Assembly (NCBI RefSeq): GCF_036017035.1
Contig: NZ_JAYXHS010000001.1
Location: forward strand, 1,054,001 to 1,118,000
Direction: 5' to 3'
Source of the DNA: Viridibacterium silvisoli
GTDB taxonomy: Bacteria; Pseudomonadota; Gammaproteobacteria; Burkholderiales; Rhodocyclaceae
Length of the DNA: 64,000 nucleotides
Shown: positions 15,983 to 26,956 of the stretch, piece by piece
How positions within the stretch are numbered: the first letter of the stretch is position 1
How the letters are laid out: each line of letters opens with the position of its first letter
Translations under genes and position numbers: made by a program
The notes under the pieces: generated by a model
The model's database searches: none
Seen by the model: only the letters and a program-made list of their open reading frames with translations
What the model was told of the DNA's origin: nothing

Positions 15983-17410
15983 GTGAGTCACGATTTCTGG
16001 AACGCCTGCCTGGCACGACTCGAACAGGAACTGCCACCCCAGCAGTTCAACACCTGGATCCGCGCGCTCGAAGCGAGCCCCGGCTCGGCCGGCGGCAACG
16101 TCAATCTATTGGCGCCAAATCGCTTCGTCCTGCAATGGGTACGCGAGCGGTATCTGCACCGCATCGAACAGCTGGGTAACGAGTTCTTCGGCAAACCTGT
16201 CGAGATCATGCTCGAATTAGGTTCTAAAACACCTAAACCTGCTGCCAACAAACAGAATAATGGATCGGCGACCAGTCATACCAGATCCACAGCTGAATCT
16301 GACGAAGCAGGCAGTGAAAAGAGCCTTGGCAACGCGGAGATTCCCGCCAGTAAGCCAGCCGCCGAACCCGTCGCCAGCGGCAACCGCGAAAAAACACGCC
16401 TCAATCACGATTTCACCTTCGACACACTGGTCACCGGTAAAGCCAATGATCTGGCGCGTGCCGCGGCCATGCAGGTATCGCAGAACCCCGGCAGCTCCTA
16501 CAACCCGTTATTCATCTACGGCGGTGTCGGCCTTGGTAAGACCCACCTGGTGCAATCCATTGGTAATGAGGTGCTGCGCCACAATCCACGCGCCGTCATT
16601 CGTTATGTGCATGCTGAGGATTACGTCGCTGACGTCGTGCGTGCTTACCAGCAGAAGAGCTTCGACCAGTTCAAGCGTTACTACCGCTCACTCGATCTGC
16701 TGCTGATCGACGATATCCAGTTCATCCGCAACAAGGAACGCACCCAGGAAGAATTCTTCCACGCATTCAATGGCTTGGTAGAGGCTCGCAAACAGATCGT
16801 CATCACCTGCGATACCTATCCGAAAGACATTGAAGGCCTGCAGGACCGCCTGATCTCGCGTTTCGACTGGGGTCTGACCGTCCAGATAGAGCCGCCCGAG
16901 CTCGAGATGCGCGTCGCCATCCTTAAGAAGAAAGCCGAAGTCGATGGACTCGACCTGCACGACGACGTCGCCTTCCTGATTGCCAAGAATCTGCGTTCGA
17001 ATGTGCGCGAGCTCGAAGGCGCCTTGCGACGCGTGATGGCCTACGCGCGCTTCCATGGTCGCGAAATCAGCCTGGAACTGGCGCGTGAAGCCCTGCGCGA
17101 CCTGCTCGCCGCCTTCAACCGCCAGCTCACGCTCGACGTCATCCAGAAGACGGTTGCCGATTACTACAAGCTCAAACTGGCCGAACTGCTGTCGCCCAAG
17201 CGCACGCGCAACATCGCCAGGCCGCGCCAGATCGCCATGTACCTGTCGAAGGAACTCACGCCTGCCTCACTACCAGCCATTGGCGAAGGCTTCGGCGGCC
17301 GTGACCACACGACAGTACTCCACGCTTGCCGCACCATTGCCGATCTGCGTCTGGCAGACCAACAGCTCAACCATGACATTCACGTATTGACGCAAGTCCT
17401 CAGGGGATGA
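15983..17410 (+). CDS. dnaA: Chromosomal replication initiator protein DnaA
   Basis: A 475-residue initiator that binds DnaA boxes and unwinds the origin. Domain I (about 1-80, FWNACLARLEQELPPQQFNTW) is followed by a variable linker rich in Ser, Ala and Asn. Domain III is the AAA+ ATPase, with Walker A GGVGLGKTHLVQSIGN, Walker B LLLIDDIQFI and the arginine-finger region. Domain IV is the DNA-binding part with the signature GGRDHTTVLHACRTI. I start at the GTG (MSHDFW...), which matches relatives; a TTG two codons earlier also fits, and no clear Shine-Dalgarno is seen. dnaN follows after 276 nt. Confidence 0.97.
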   Translation: MSHDFWNACLARLEQELPPQQFNTWIRALEASPGSAGGNVNLLAPNRFVLQWVRERYLHRIEQLGNEFFGKPVEIMLELGSKTPKPAANKQNNGSATSHTRSTAESDEAGSEKSLGNAEIPASKPAAEPVASGNREKTRLNHDFTFDTLVTGKANDLARAAAMQVSQNPGSSYNPLFIYGGVGLGKTHLVQSIGNEVLRHNPRAVIRYVHAEDYVADVVRAYQQKSFDQFKRYYRSLDLLLIDDIQFIRNKERTQEEFFHAFNGLVEARKQIVITCDTYPKDIEGLQDRLISRFDWGLTVQIEPPELEMRVAILKKKAEVDGLDLHDDVAFLIAKNLRSNVRELEGALRRVMAYARFHGREISLELAREALRDLLAAFNRQLTLDVIQKTVADYYKLKLAELLSPKRTRNIARPRQIAMYLSKELTPASLPAIGEGFGGRDHTTVLHACRTIADLRLADQQLNHDIHVLTQVLRG

Positions 17411-17686
17411 AATGAGCGTTGATTCCGACCATCATTTTTTCCGATCAAAAGTCTCTGGACGATGAAAAGAAATGTTGTTGATAAGTCGCATTGAGCAGCT
17501 GTAAGGATTGTGGGAAAACCGGTTTTCATCCCCAGCGTCAATTTTTGCCCCCATTTGTACACAGCGCTTCTGACAGGCTTCTGAACAGGGTCATCAACAG
17601 CCCTAAACGACTGAAAAACTGGGACAATACTGGCTTGTCCACAGACTTGGACCCCAATAAGTTGTAGACGTAGGAGATATATATAA
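17411..17686. other. dnaA-dnaN intergenic region with DnaA-box-like sites
   Basis: Three sites with one mismatch to TTATNCACA are visible: TGTTGATAA at 17476-17484 (minus strand), TTGTACACA at 17555-17563 and TTGTCCACA at 17635-17643. The dnaN ribosome-binding site (TAGGAG) closes the region. Confidence 0.6.
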
Positions 17687-18793
17687 ATGCTTCTGTTAAC
17701 AACCACACGCGACGAACTGCTGGCGCCTCTGCAGTCCGTTTCCGGCATCGTCGAGAAGCGACACACCCTCCCGATCCTGTCCAACGTCCTGATCGAAAAG
17801 CGTGCGGGCGCACTGACCCTGCTGGCGACTGATATCGAGATCCAGATCCGTACGACGACTGAAGGTGCAGGCAGTGGCGAAGAAATCGCCATCACCGTTG
17901 CTGCTCGGAAACTGCAGGACATCCTGCGTGCTTTGCCGGAAGGAACCGAGGTCAGTCTGGTCCTCGACGACAAGCGATTGACCCTGAAGGCCGGTAAGAG
18001 CCGTTTTGCGCTGCAAACGCTGCCCGCTGGTGACTACCCCCGCATGCAGTTCAACGAAGGCGCTGCAGTCGAGTTTTCGCTGACGCAGAAGGCATTCAAG
18101 AAACAGCTGACGCAAGTCGCCTACGCGATGGCCGCCCAGGACGTGCGCTACTACCTCAACGGCCTGCTGATGGTTGCTGACGGCAGCGAGCTGCGCATGG
18201 TCGCTACCGACGGTCACCGCCTGGCGCTGGCCAACACCACGCTGGAAGGCGATGCACCGCATACCGAAGTGATCCTGCCGCGCAAGACCGTGCTTGAACT
18301 CGCGCGCCAGCTTGCCGACAGCGACGATCCTGTGAACATCACCCTCGTAGGCAACCAGGCGCGTTTCCAGTTCGGCCCGATCGAGCTCATCACCAAGCTC
18401 ATCGACGGCAAGTTCCCGGACTACGACCGCGTGATTCCGCAAGGCAATCCCAAGCTCGTCAAGGCACGTCGCCAGGCGCTGCTGCTGGCCCTGCAACGTG
18501 CCGCTATCCTGACCAACGAGAAATTCCGCGGCCTGCGTGTGCTCCTCGAGCCAGGCAGCCTGAAAGTGCTCAGCTCCAATGCCGAGCAGGAAGAAGCGCA
18601 GGACGAACTTGAAGTCGATTACAGCGGCGACACGCTGGAGATCGGTTTCAACGTCAGTTACCTGCTCGATGTGCTGAACAACGTCGGCACCGATGATGTG
18701 GAAATCCACCTCAACGAACCGATGTCCAGCGCGCTGTTCACCTTGCCTGGAAATGATGCTTTCAAGGCAGTCGTGATGCCGATGCGGATCTAA
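17687..18793 (+). CDS. dnaN: DNA polymerase III subunit beta (sliding clamp)
   Basis: A 368-residue clamp protein made of three similar domains that form the dimeric ring around DNA. It begins MLLLTTTRDELLAPLQSVSG, has the typical RHTLPILSNVL-like segment (KRHTLPILSNVLIEK) and ends in the clamp-partner pocket region NEPMSSALFTLPGNDAFKAVVMPMRI, with the conserved PMR-x end. Length is standard. TAGGAG lies about 11 nt before the ATG. It is second in the dnaA-dnaN-gyrB order; recF, which follows dnaN in many bacteria, is absent here. Confidence 0.97.
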   Translation: MLLLTTTRDELLAPLQSVSGIVEKRHTLPILSNVLIEKRAGALTLLATDIEIQIRTTTEGAGSGEEIAITVAARKLQDILRALPEGTEVSLVLDDKRLTLKAGKSRFALQTLPAGDYPRMQFNEGAAVEFSLTQKAFKKQLTQVAYAMAAQDVRYYLNGLLMVADGSELRMVATDGHRLALANTTLEGDAPHTEVILPRKTVLELARQLADSDDPVNITLVGNQARFQFGPIELITKLIDGKFPDYDRVIPQGNPKLVKARRQALLLALQRAAILTNEKFRGLRVLLEPGSLKVLSSNAEQEEAQDELEVDYSGDTLEIGFNVSYLLDVLNNVGTDDVEIHLNEPMSSALFTLPGNDAFKAVVMPMRI

Positions 18794-18823
18794 GTTCTTG
18801 TTTCGAGCTGTGGTTGCGTAAAA

Positions 18824-18951
18824 ACATCCACAGCTCATCAACTGTCTGATCACAGCTTATCCACAGAAAAACGCGCGTCGGTCCACAGCTTTTACAGCCG
18901 TTGTCCATGGGTTTGTGAACAAGATATCCACAGATAGTTGAAAAAAATTTT
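18824..18951. other. dnaN-gyrB intergenic DnaA-box cluster (candidate oriC element)
   Basis: Within 110 bp lie an exact DnaA box TTATCCACA (18857-18865), two with one mismatch (TGTGAACAA on the minus strand at 18914-18922 and ATATCCACA at 18924-18932) and a weak one (ACATCCACA at 18824-18832). They run into the AT-rich stretch GAAAAAAATTTT (18940-18951). This is the tightest cluster of the three gaps around dnaA and dnaN. Confidence 0.6.
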
Positions 18952-19020
18952 CGCCCGCTACGCGGGAGAAAAACTCAAAAGCAAATCAGAAGCACGCAAC
19001 ACCCTACCGGGATCGAATAC

Positions 19021-21528
<2,508 letters not shown>

Positions 21529-21546
21529 TTTCAAGAGTTTTGAACA

Positions 21547-21569
21547 AGCCGCCTTCGGGCGGCTTTTTT
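21547..21569 (+). terminator. Rho-independent terminator after gyrB
   Basis: AGCCGCC-TTCG-GGCGGCT followed by a run of six T residues, 18 nt after the gyrB stop. Confidence 0.9.
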
Positions 21570-21605
21570 CTTGATCTTGATACAGAAAGGTACTTAGTAC
21601 GCTTC

Positions 21606-22709
21606 ATGAAATTGATTGTCTTTTTCGTGCTGAGTATCTTCATCACTTCAGCCTGGTCCCGCGAGAGCTCAGTCAAGCTGCAGTTCGTCGTCGAGAACAA
21701 CAACAGCCACCACGGCTTTGCGACGAATACAGGGCCGGTAATGCAGTCGGTCATTGTCGAGATGACGGGGACGAATCTGGCGACGGACCGGGCGTGGCCG
21801 CAGGTGTTCGTGATCAAGCCGGGTGAGAGACGGGATCTGGGTTACGTGCGTAGTGCGAACCCGCAAGCGGGGTATCGTTTCAGTACGCGTTTGTCATCCA
21901 TTGCCGGGAGCTATCTTGCGCCGGAAAGTACGGACCCACCGTTCCGGCTTCCCTATCTCGACGGTGAGGCCCATGCCATTGATCAGGCTTACGGCAATAC
22001 GCTGACTTCGCACGCCGATCCACTGGTGCAGCAGGCGGTGGACTTCAACATGCCGGAGGGGACGTCGGTGGTCGCTGCGCGGGATGGTGTGGTGGCGGAG
22101 GTGGAGGACAGTTTCACGACGGGTGGCACGGATGCGTTATATCTCGACAAGGCCAACCAGGTGATGGTGCAGCATGCCGACGGCACGGTCGCGGTGTATG
22201 CGCATCTGTTTCCGCGGAGCGCACGCGTGACGGTCGGTCAGCATGTACGTGCCGGCGAGGTGCTGGCGAAGTCCGGCAATACGGGTTTCAGCAGCGGGCC
22301 GCATCTGCACTTTGCGTCGATGCGGCCGAAGATTACGGCGGACAATCGTTTCGTGCTGGAAGCGCTACCCGTGCATTTTGCGACGGGCAATCCAGTGCGG
22401 ATTCTCGTGCCGGTGAAGGGGCTGCTGGCAACAGCGGCCTCGGACGGGCCGGCCAACATTTCATACGAACGTATCGCTGTGCAGCGAAACGTCCTGCGTG
22501 AAGCGCTGCCACCGCAAGCCGAGCAACCTGAAGCCTACCCGCCGATGGAGGGAGACAAACCCGTGGTTCGTATCGAGGCGGTGCCGCGCTTGTCTCCCCT
22601 CCAGGAAATCCTGAAGGAATACTGGTTGTGGATTGCGGGTGGCACCGCGCTGCTCATTGTCATCAACAGTTACTTCGGTTCGCACCAGAGGCGGAATCAC
22701 CGGGACTAG
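21606..22709 (+). CDS. M23 family metallopeptidase (LytM domain), membrane-anchored
   Basis: A 367-residue envelope protein with an N-terminal signal peptide (MKLIVFFVLSIFITSAWSRE), an unclassified beta-rich region and a LytM/M23 domain at about residues 130-255. Zinc-ligand motifs are visible: SHADPLVQQAVDFNMPEGT (His and Asp) and GPHLHF (His-x-His). A C-terminal hydrophobic helix (LWIAGGTALLIVINSYF) would anchor it in the inner membrane. Such proteins cleave or bind peptidoglycan cross-links in the periplasm. I start at the ATG at 21606, directly before the signal sequence. A terminator lies on each side, so it is monocistronic. Confidence 0.88.
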   Translation: MKLIVFFVLSIFITSAWSRESSVKLQFVVENNNSHHGFATNTGPVMQSVIVEMTGTNLATDRAWPQVFVIKPGERRDLGYVRSANPQAGYRFSTRLSSIAGSYLAPESTDPPFRLPYLDGEAHAIDQAYGNTLTSHADPLVQQAVDFNMPEGTSVVAARDGVVAEVEDSFTTGGTDALYLDKANQVMVQHADGTVAVYAHLFPRSARVTVGQHVRAGEVLAKSGNTGFSSGPHLHFASMRPKITADNRFVLEALPVHFATGNPVRILVPVKGLLATAASDGPANISYERIAVQRNVLREALPPQAEQPEAYPPMEGDKPVVRIEAVPRLSPLQEILKEYWLWIAGGTALLIVINSYFGSHQRRNHRD

Positions 22710-22710
22710 G

Positions 22711-22745
22711 AATGCAAACGCCCGGTCCAGCCGGGCGTTTGCATT
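22711..22745. terminator. Strong inverted repeat after the M23 gene
   Basis: A perfect 15-bp stem (AATGCAAACGCCCGG and its complement) with a 5-nt loop follows the M23 stop by one base. No long T run follows, but the stem can serve convergent transcripts from both sides, including the small gene at 22771-22854. Confidence 0.7.
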
Positions 22746-22770
22746 CATTGGTCCGCGTACCGGCTCGCAC

Positions 22771-22854
22771 TCAGAAGATCAGCTTCAGCACGCCGCTAAT
22801 CGTCAGCAAGCCGACCAGAAAGATGATGCCGAAGATCCACAGTAGAACTTTCAT
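22771..22854 (-). CDS. 27-residue single-helix membrane peptide
   Basis: A tiny gene encoding 27 residues, starting MKVLLWIFGIIFLVGLLTIS and ending GVLKLIF: one hydrophobic helix with a basic residue near each end. It is supported by a strong Shine-Dalgarno (AAGGAG, spaced 8 nt from the ATG in the complementary strand), by the terminator-type stem 26 nt beyond its stop, and by the absence of any other coding signal there. The sequence pattern (Lys at position 2, aromatic residues, final Lys-Leu-Ile-Phe) resembles small stress or envelope peptides annotated in other betaproteobacteria, but I cannot name a family. Function is unknown. Confidence 0.72.
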   Translation of the reverse strand: MKVLLWIFGIIFLVGLLTISGVLKLIF

Positions 22855-23201
22855 TTTCAATTCTCCTTGTTGAGCGATTTGCCTTGATGGTGTGGAAGCG
22901 CCGCCTGATGGACGCTCTCCTGACCAATTCAGCAATCACCGCTCCCGCGCTGCCGCCTAGTGAGTGAAGGCCTAGGGATCCAGCCAGGGGATCTGGTTTG
23001 AGCTGCCTTCAGTGTCCATCCGTGGACTGCGGCCGCGTGACGTTTTCCATAAAAAGAGCGTTTTTGACATTGCTTTGCCTCCTCCTCCCTCACATAGTGG
23101 AGAGACCGGTAACACAAACGATCTTCGGGTCGTTCGTGAGAAGGACGAACACACATACGTCTTCGCCGGAAACCCGTTGCAAACAAACGAGGAGACAAAG
23201 A
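22855..23201. other. Leader region of the pectinesterase gene
   Basis: No gene is seen in this 347-bp gap. A TTGACA stands at 23064-23069 and a short hairpin (GTTCGT/ACGAAC) near 23130-23150, but no well-spaced -10 is visible. The region probably carries the promoters of the small peptide gene (leftward) and the pectinesterase gene (rightward). Confidence 0.4.
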
Positions 23202-24689
23202 ATGTTCCGCAAGATCCTGACGGGCAGCGCCATGGCGTTGCTCGCTGGCAGCGCCTTTGCCGCGACTGATGCGCCCAGCGGTTATACGAAGTGTGTTCAG
23301 CTCGGCAGTACCTGTGCCATGAGCGGCACGCATCAGGCAGCCATCGGCAAGTCTGGCGTGTTTGCCTACGCCACTTTCACCGGGAGCTTTGCCTGCACGC
23401 TGGCGAATTTCCCCGGTGCGCCAAGCAATTCGTCCTGGTGCTCCTATGACCCGGCAGCGTCCAGTGCTTCTTCGAGCGCCGCTTCGAGTGTTGCCGCCAG
23501 CAGCGTATCGAGTTCGAAGTCCTCGTCTTCATCGTCGTCTGTCGTGAGCAGTTCGTCATCGTCGGTGGCGGCCTCCTCGGTTGCTTCGAGCAAGTCGTCC
23601 AGCGCCAACGCGTCTTCCGTGCCATCGACCAGTTCGCGCCCGCAACTGTCGAGCACTTCAGCGGCCAACAATACGATTGCCAAATACCTCGGTAGCTGGG
23701 ATCCGACGGCGGGTGTCGGCAATGTGAGCAGCTTCACGGCCAAATACACCGTTGCTGCCGATGGCACGGGCACGCACAAGACCGTGCAGGCGGCGATCTC
23801 GGCTGCGGTCAGCAATGGTGGCAGCTCGCGCATCTATATCGCCGTAAAGGCGGGTACGTATCGTGAGGTGGTATGCGTGCCAGCTGCGGCGCCACCGATC
23901 ACGCTGTACAGCACGACTGCCGATGCGAGCAAGACGGTGATCGTCTACAACAACGCCAATCCGAAGCCGAAGTCCTCAGGTACGGCAGCCAATCCCTGCT
24001 CGCCGAATGCTTCCGCGACGACCTATGGCACCGGCGGCAGCACGACCTTCTCGGCCTTCAGCCAGGGCTTTCAGGCGAAGAACCTGACCTTCTCGAATGA
24101 CTATGTCGAGGATACGTACTCGAGCAGCAACCAGTCCGCCGTGGCGCTGACTGCGCAAGGCGACCAACAGCTCTACGAGAATGTGCGGGTGTTGGGTAAC
24201 CAGGATTCGCTGCTGACCAACACGTCAGCGGTGGGTACCGTTGCGCATCATTACTTCAAGAGCAGCTACGTCGAGGGGGATACCGATTTCATCTTCGGTC
24301 GTGGCACGGCAGTGTTCGACGGTTGCGAGATCAGGTACCTCACCACGCGCAAAAGTAACGGCGTGATTCTCGCGCCGAGCACGGCGGCCAGCAATTCATA
24401 CGGCATTCTCATCATCAACAGCACGCTTACGCAGTCGGGCTCGGCCAGCAACTCGGTCTCTCTCGGGCGTGCCTGGGATGAAAGCGTGGGATCGCTGTCG
24501 AACTACGTGAATGGCACCTCGCCGAATGGTCAGGCGGTGATCCGCGACTCCGCATTGGGTGGCCATATCGTCAAGACGGCACCCTGGGGCGCGTCGACGG
24601 TGAGTCGTCCTTTCTGCTCTTCGAACTGCACGAATTCCGCCAACCGCTTCTATGAATACAACAACTCGGGATCAGGCAACGGCGGCTGA
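23202..24689 (+). CDS. Secreted pectinesterase (carbohydrate esterase family 8)
   Basis: A 495-residue exported pectin methylesterase. It has a signal peptide (MFRKILTGSAMALLAGSAFA), a cysteine-containing module of about 60 residues (YTKCVQLGSTCAMSGTH to SSWCSYDP), a very Ser-rich linker of about 70 residues, and the right-handed beta-helix CE8 domain (about residues 175-490). Catalytic motifs are visible: QSAVALTAQGDQQLYENV, GNQDSLLTN (proton-donor Asp), EGDTDFIFGRGTAVFDGC (nucleophile Asp) and LGRAWDES (Arg-x-Trp). GAGGAGA precedes the ATG. Serine linkers and the small Cys module are typical of plant-cell-wall-degrading enzymes in Gram-negatives. A second pectin-type gene closes the window. 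Confidence 0.92.
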   Translation: MFRKILTGSAMALLAGSAFAATDAPSGYTKCVQLGSTCAMSGTHQAAIGKSGVFAYATFTGSFACTLANFPGAPSNSSWCSYDPAASSASSSAASSVAASSVSSSKSSSSSSSVVSSSSSSVAASSVASSKSSSANASSVPSTSSRPQLSSTSAANNTIAKYLGSWDPTAGVGNVSSFTAKYTVAADGTGTHKTVQAAISAAVSNGGSSRIYIAVKAGTYREVVCVPAAAPPITLYSTTADASKTVIVYNNANPKPKSSGTAANPCSPNASATTYGTGGSTTFSAFSQGFQAKNLTFSNDYVEDTYSSSNQSAVALTAQGDQQLYENVRVLGNQDSLLTNTSAVGTVAHHYFKSSYVEGDTDFIFGRGTAVFDGCEIRYLTTRKSNGVILAPSTAASNSYGILIINSTLTQSGSASNSVSLGRAWDESVGSLSNYVNGTSPNGQAVIRDSALGGHIVKTAPWGASTVSRPFCSSNCTNSANRFYEYNNSGSGNGG

Positions 24690-24717
24690 CGCCGGAAAGC
24701 CAGCAAGCAACTGACAC

Positions 24718-24745
24718 AGGCCCCGCTCAGCGGGGCCTCTTGTTT
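24718..24745 (+). terminator. Rho-independent terminator after the pectinesterase gene
   Basis: AGGCCCCGC-TCA-GCGGGGCCT, a perfect 9-bp stem, followed by CTTGTTT. Confidence 0.8.
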
Positions 24746-24936
24746 CAGCGGTACGCAGCGAAACATGGGCGCCGCAGACAAGCCTTACACAGCTCTGACA
24801 TGAGCGAAAAAACCTGTGTCACGAGGTGAGAAAAACAGCAGGCCGGGCCCGAGGTTTTCATTCAAATTCAAGCATGGCTCCGGTAGGCTGGAGCCGCCGT
24901 ACCGAACCACGATGACGCACAACGAAGCACTCAGGT

Positions 24937-25905
24937 ATGACCCAGCCAGCAGCAGACCACGCACCCGATAGCACACCCACCACCACGCCGGAGAGCGGCG
25001 TCTACAAGACCCTTCTCGAATCGACGCGCGCAATTCCCTGGAAGATCGATTGGCGCACGATGCAGTTCGCCTACATCGGTCCGCAAATCGAGCCTCTGCT
25101 GGGTTGGTCTGTGGACAGCTGGCTGACGGCTGAAGACTGGGCCACGCGCATTCACCCGGAAGACCGCGAGCGTGTCGTGAACTTCTGCATCGGGCAATCA
25201 AAAGCCGGGGTGGATCACGAGGCCGACTACCGGGCGCTGACGCCGGATGGAAACTACGTGTGGATCCGCGACGTCGTGCATGTGTTGCGCGACGACAAGG
25301 GTGAAACGGAAGCGCTGGTGGGTTTCATGTTCGACATCAGCGAGCGCAAGAAGACGGAGGAGGCGCTGGTCGCCTTGCAGCGCAAGCTGGAGGAGTTCTC
25401 GTTCAAGGACGGGCTGACGGGCGTGGCCAACCGGCGCATGTTCGATTCGGTGCTGAAACAGGAATGGAGCCAGGCGCAGCGCAGCGGCCAGCCCTTGTCG
25501 CTCATCCTTGTCGATATCGATTACTTCAAGCAGTACAACGATCACTACGGCCACGTACAGGGCGACGAGTGCCTGAAGCTGGTGGCCAGCGTACTGTCGG
25601 GCGCGGCGAAACGGCCCCGCGACCTGTTTGCGCGCTTCGGCGGCGAGGAGTTCATCTTCGTCTTACCAGAGACCCCTGCCGACGCTGCGCAACTGATTGC
25701 CGAGCGTTGCCGCGAACTGATCCTCAGCGAGCAGATTGCCCACGCGGCCTCACAGATCAACCCGCTGCTGACCATCAGCCTGGGTGTTGGCACGGTGACG
25801 CCCACCCATGACGACCAGGTCGTGGCTTTTCTCGAAGGTGTTGATCGTCAGCTGTATCAGGCCAAGCAGCAGGGCCGTGACCGCATTGCGGCCGGCCAGT
25901 ACTGA
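24937..25905 (+). CDS. Diguanylate cyclase with PAS sensor domain
   Basis: A 322-residue cytoplasmic PAS-GGDEF protein that would make c-di-GMP from GTP. The PAS_3-type domain spans about residues 25-140 (YIGPQIEPLLGW, HPEDRERV, EADYRALTPDGNYVWIRDVV, FDISERKK). The GGDEF domain spans about 150-320, with DGLTGVANRRMFD, IDYFKQYNDHYGHVQGD and the active-site GGEEF in ARFGGEEFIF. The product-inhibition I-site RxxD is present as RPRD five residues before GGEEF. No signal peptide or membrane helix is seen. It converges with a second diguanylate cyclase, the two stops being only 18 nt apart. Confidence 0.93.
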   Translation: MTQPAADHAPDSTPTTTPESGVYKTLLESTRAIPWKIDWRTMQFAYIGPQIEPLLGWSVDSWLTAEDWATRIHPEDRERVVNFCIGQSKAGVDHEADYRALTPDGNYVWIRDVVHVLRDDKGETEALVGFMFDISERKKTEEALVALQRKLEEFSFKDGLTGVANRRMFDSVLKQEWSQAQRSGQPLSLILVDIDYFKQYNDHYGHVQGDECLKLVASVLSGAAKRPRDLFARFGGEEFIFVLPETPADAAQLIAERCRELILSEQIAHAASQINPLLTISLGVGTVTPTHDDQVVAFLEGVDRQLYQAKQQGRDRIAAGQY

Positions 25906-25923
25906 GCTGCTCAGCGCAGGGTT

Positions 25924-26796
25924 TCAGTAGCTGACGCGATTACGCCCGCCGTGCTTGGCCTGGTAAAGCATCTGGTCGGCGGCGTTGTAGAGGTCTTCGG
26001 CGCGCATGGCCGAACCCAGCGTGGCGATGCCGATGGAGACCGTCGCCCTGAGCGTTCCCGTGTCGATGACGAACGAATGAGATTCGATCAGTGAGCGGAT
26101 GGATTCGGCGATGAGCGCGGCCTGATCGATAGCCGTCTCCGGCAGGATCACGCAGAACTCCTCACCACCATAGCGGCCCGGCTCATCGCTCGGTCGCAGC
26201 CGCTGGCGCAGCAGGGTGGCGATCTGGCGCAGCACGGCGTCACCGGCGAGGTGACCATGCGTATCGTTGACACGCTTGAAGTGGTCGACGTCCAGCATCA
26301 GCAAGGACAGGGCGCGACCGTAGCGCTGCGCGCGCGGGATTTCCTCACCCAGCAGCGTGTCGATGCGCTTGCGGTTGGCGAGACCCGTCAGGCCGTCGGT
26401 AATGGCGGCACGATTGATGGCGGCGTGGTACTGAGCCTCGATGTCGGTGCCGGCGAGAAATTTGAAAACGGTGTCGCCGATATGGATCTGGTCGCCGGGC
26501 ATCAGGCTGCGCACGGTGACGCGCTGCACATCATTGTTGGCGAAAGTGCCGTTGGTGGAGTTCAGGTCCTGCAGGATGAGCTCGCTGCCGCGACGCTCGA
26601 TGCGCGCATGCTTGCGTGACACGCCGTCGCTCTGCGTCACGATGTCGTTGTCGACATCGCGGCCGATCTTCACGCTCGGTATGTCGAGCACATAGCGGCG
26701 ACCGAGTTCGCTGGCAATCGGTGAATGTATGATGACGAGACAGTCCTCCCCCGGCCCGCTCAGCGGACTTTTCAGGCTCGTGACGCGGGTTTCCAT
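25924..26796 (-). CDS. Diguanylate cyclase with FHA domain
   Basis: A 290-residue FHA-GGDEF protein. The FHA domain (about residues 38-105) has the phosphothreonine-binding pattern IGRDVDNDI, SRKHARI and LNSTNGTF, so the protein can dock on phosphorylated partners. The GGDEF domain (about 125-290) carries DGLTGLANRKRID, DVDHFKRVNDTHGHLAGD and GRYGGEEFCV; the I-site is RPSD. It should therefore be an active, feedback-inhibited cyclase. I start at the ATG at 26796 (METRVTSLKSPL), because the much longer upstream frame runs through the opposite-strand Nudix gene and is not protein-like. No Ser/Thr kinase gene lies nearby. Confidence 0.92.
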   Translation of the reverse strand: METRVTSLKSPLSGPGEDCLVIIHSPIASELGRRYVLDIPSVKIGRDVDNDIVTQSDGVSRKHARIERRGSELILQDLNSTNGTFANNDVQRVTVRSLMPGDQIHIGDTVFKFLAGTDIEAQYHAAINRAAITDGLTGLANRKRIDTLLGEEIPRAQRYGRALSLLMLDVDHFKRVNDTHGHLAGDAVLRQIATLLRQRLRPSDEPGRYGGEEFCVILPETAIDQAALIAESIRSLIESHSFVIDTGTLRATVSIGIATLGSAMRAEDLYNAADQMLYQAKHGGRNRVSY

Positions 26797-26956
26797 GTCG
26801 TCGTTGTTCACGGTGCGCTTGCGGCAGGTTTTCGGAGCCTGAAGGGTACTGCGGCGGGCTGGATCGCGTCCAGCAGCTTGTTGTCCCCCAGGGCCTGCCG
26901 TGGCAGGCCTTCGCTCCCCTGCCTTGCGGGCAGGTTCATCGAATCCAGGAGTCGTC

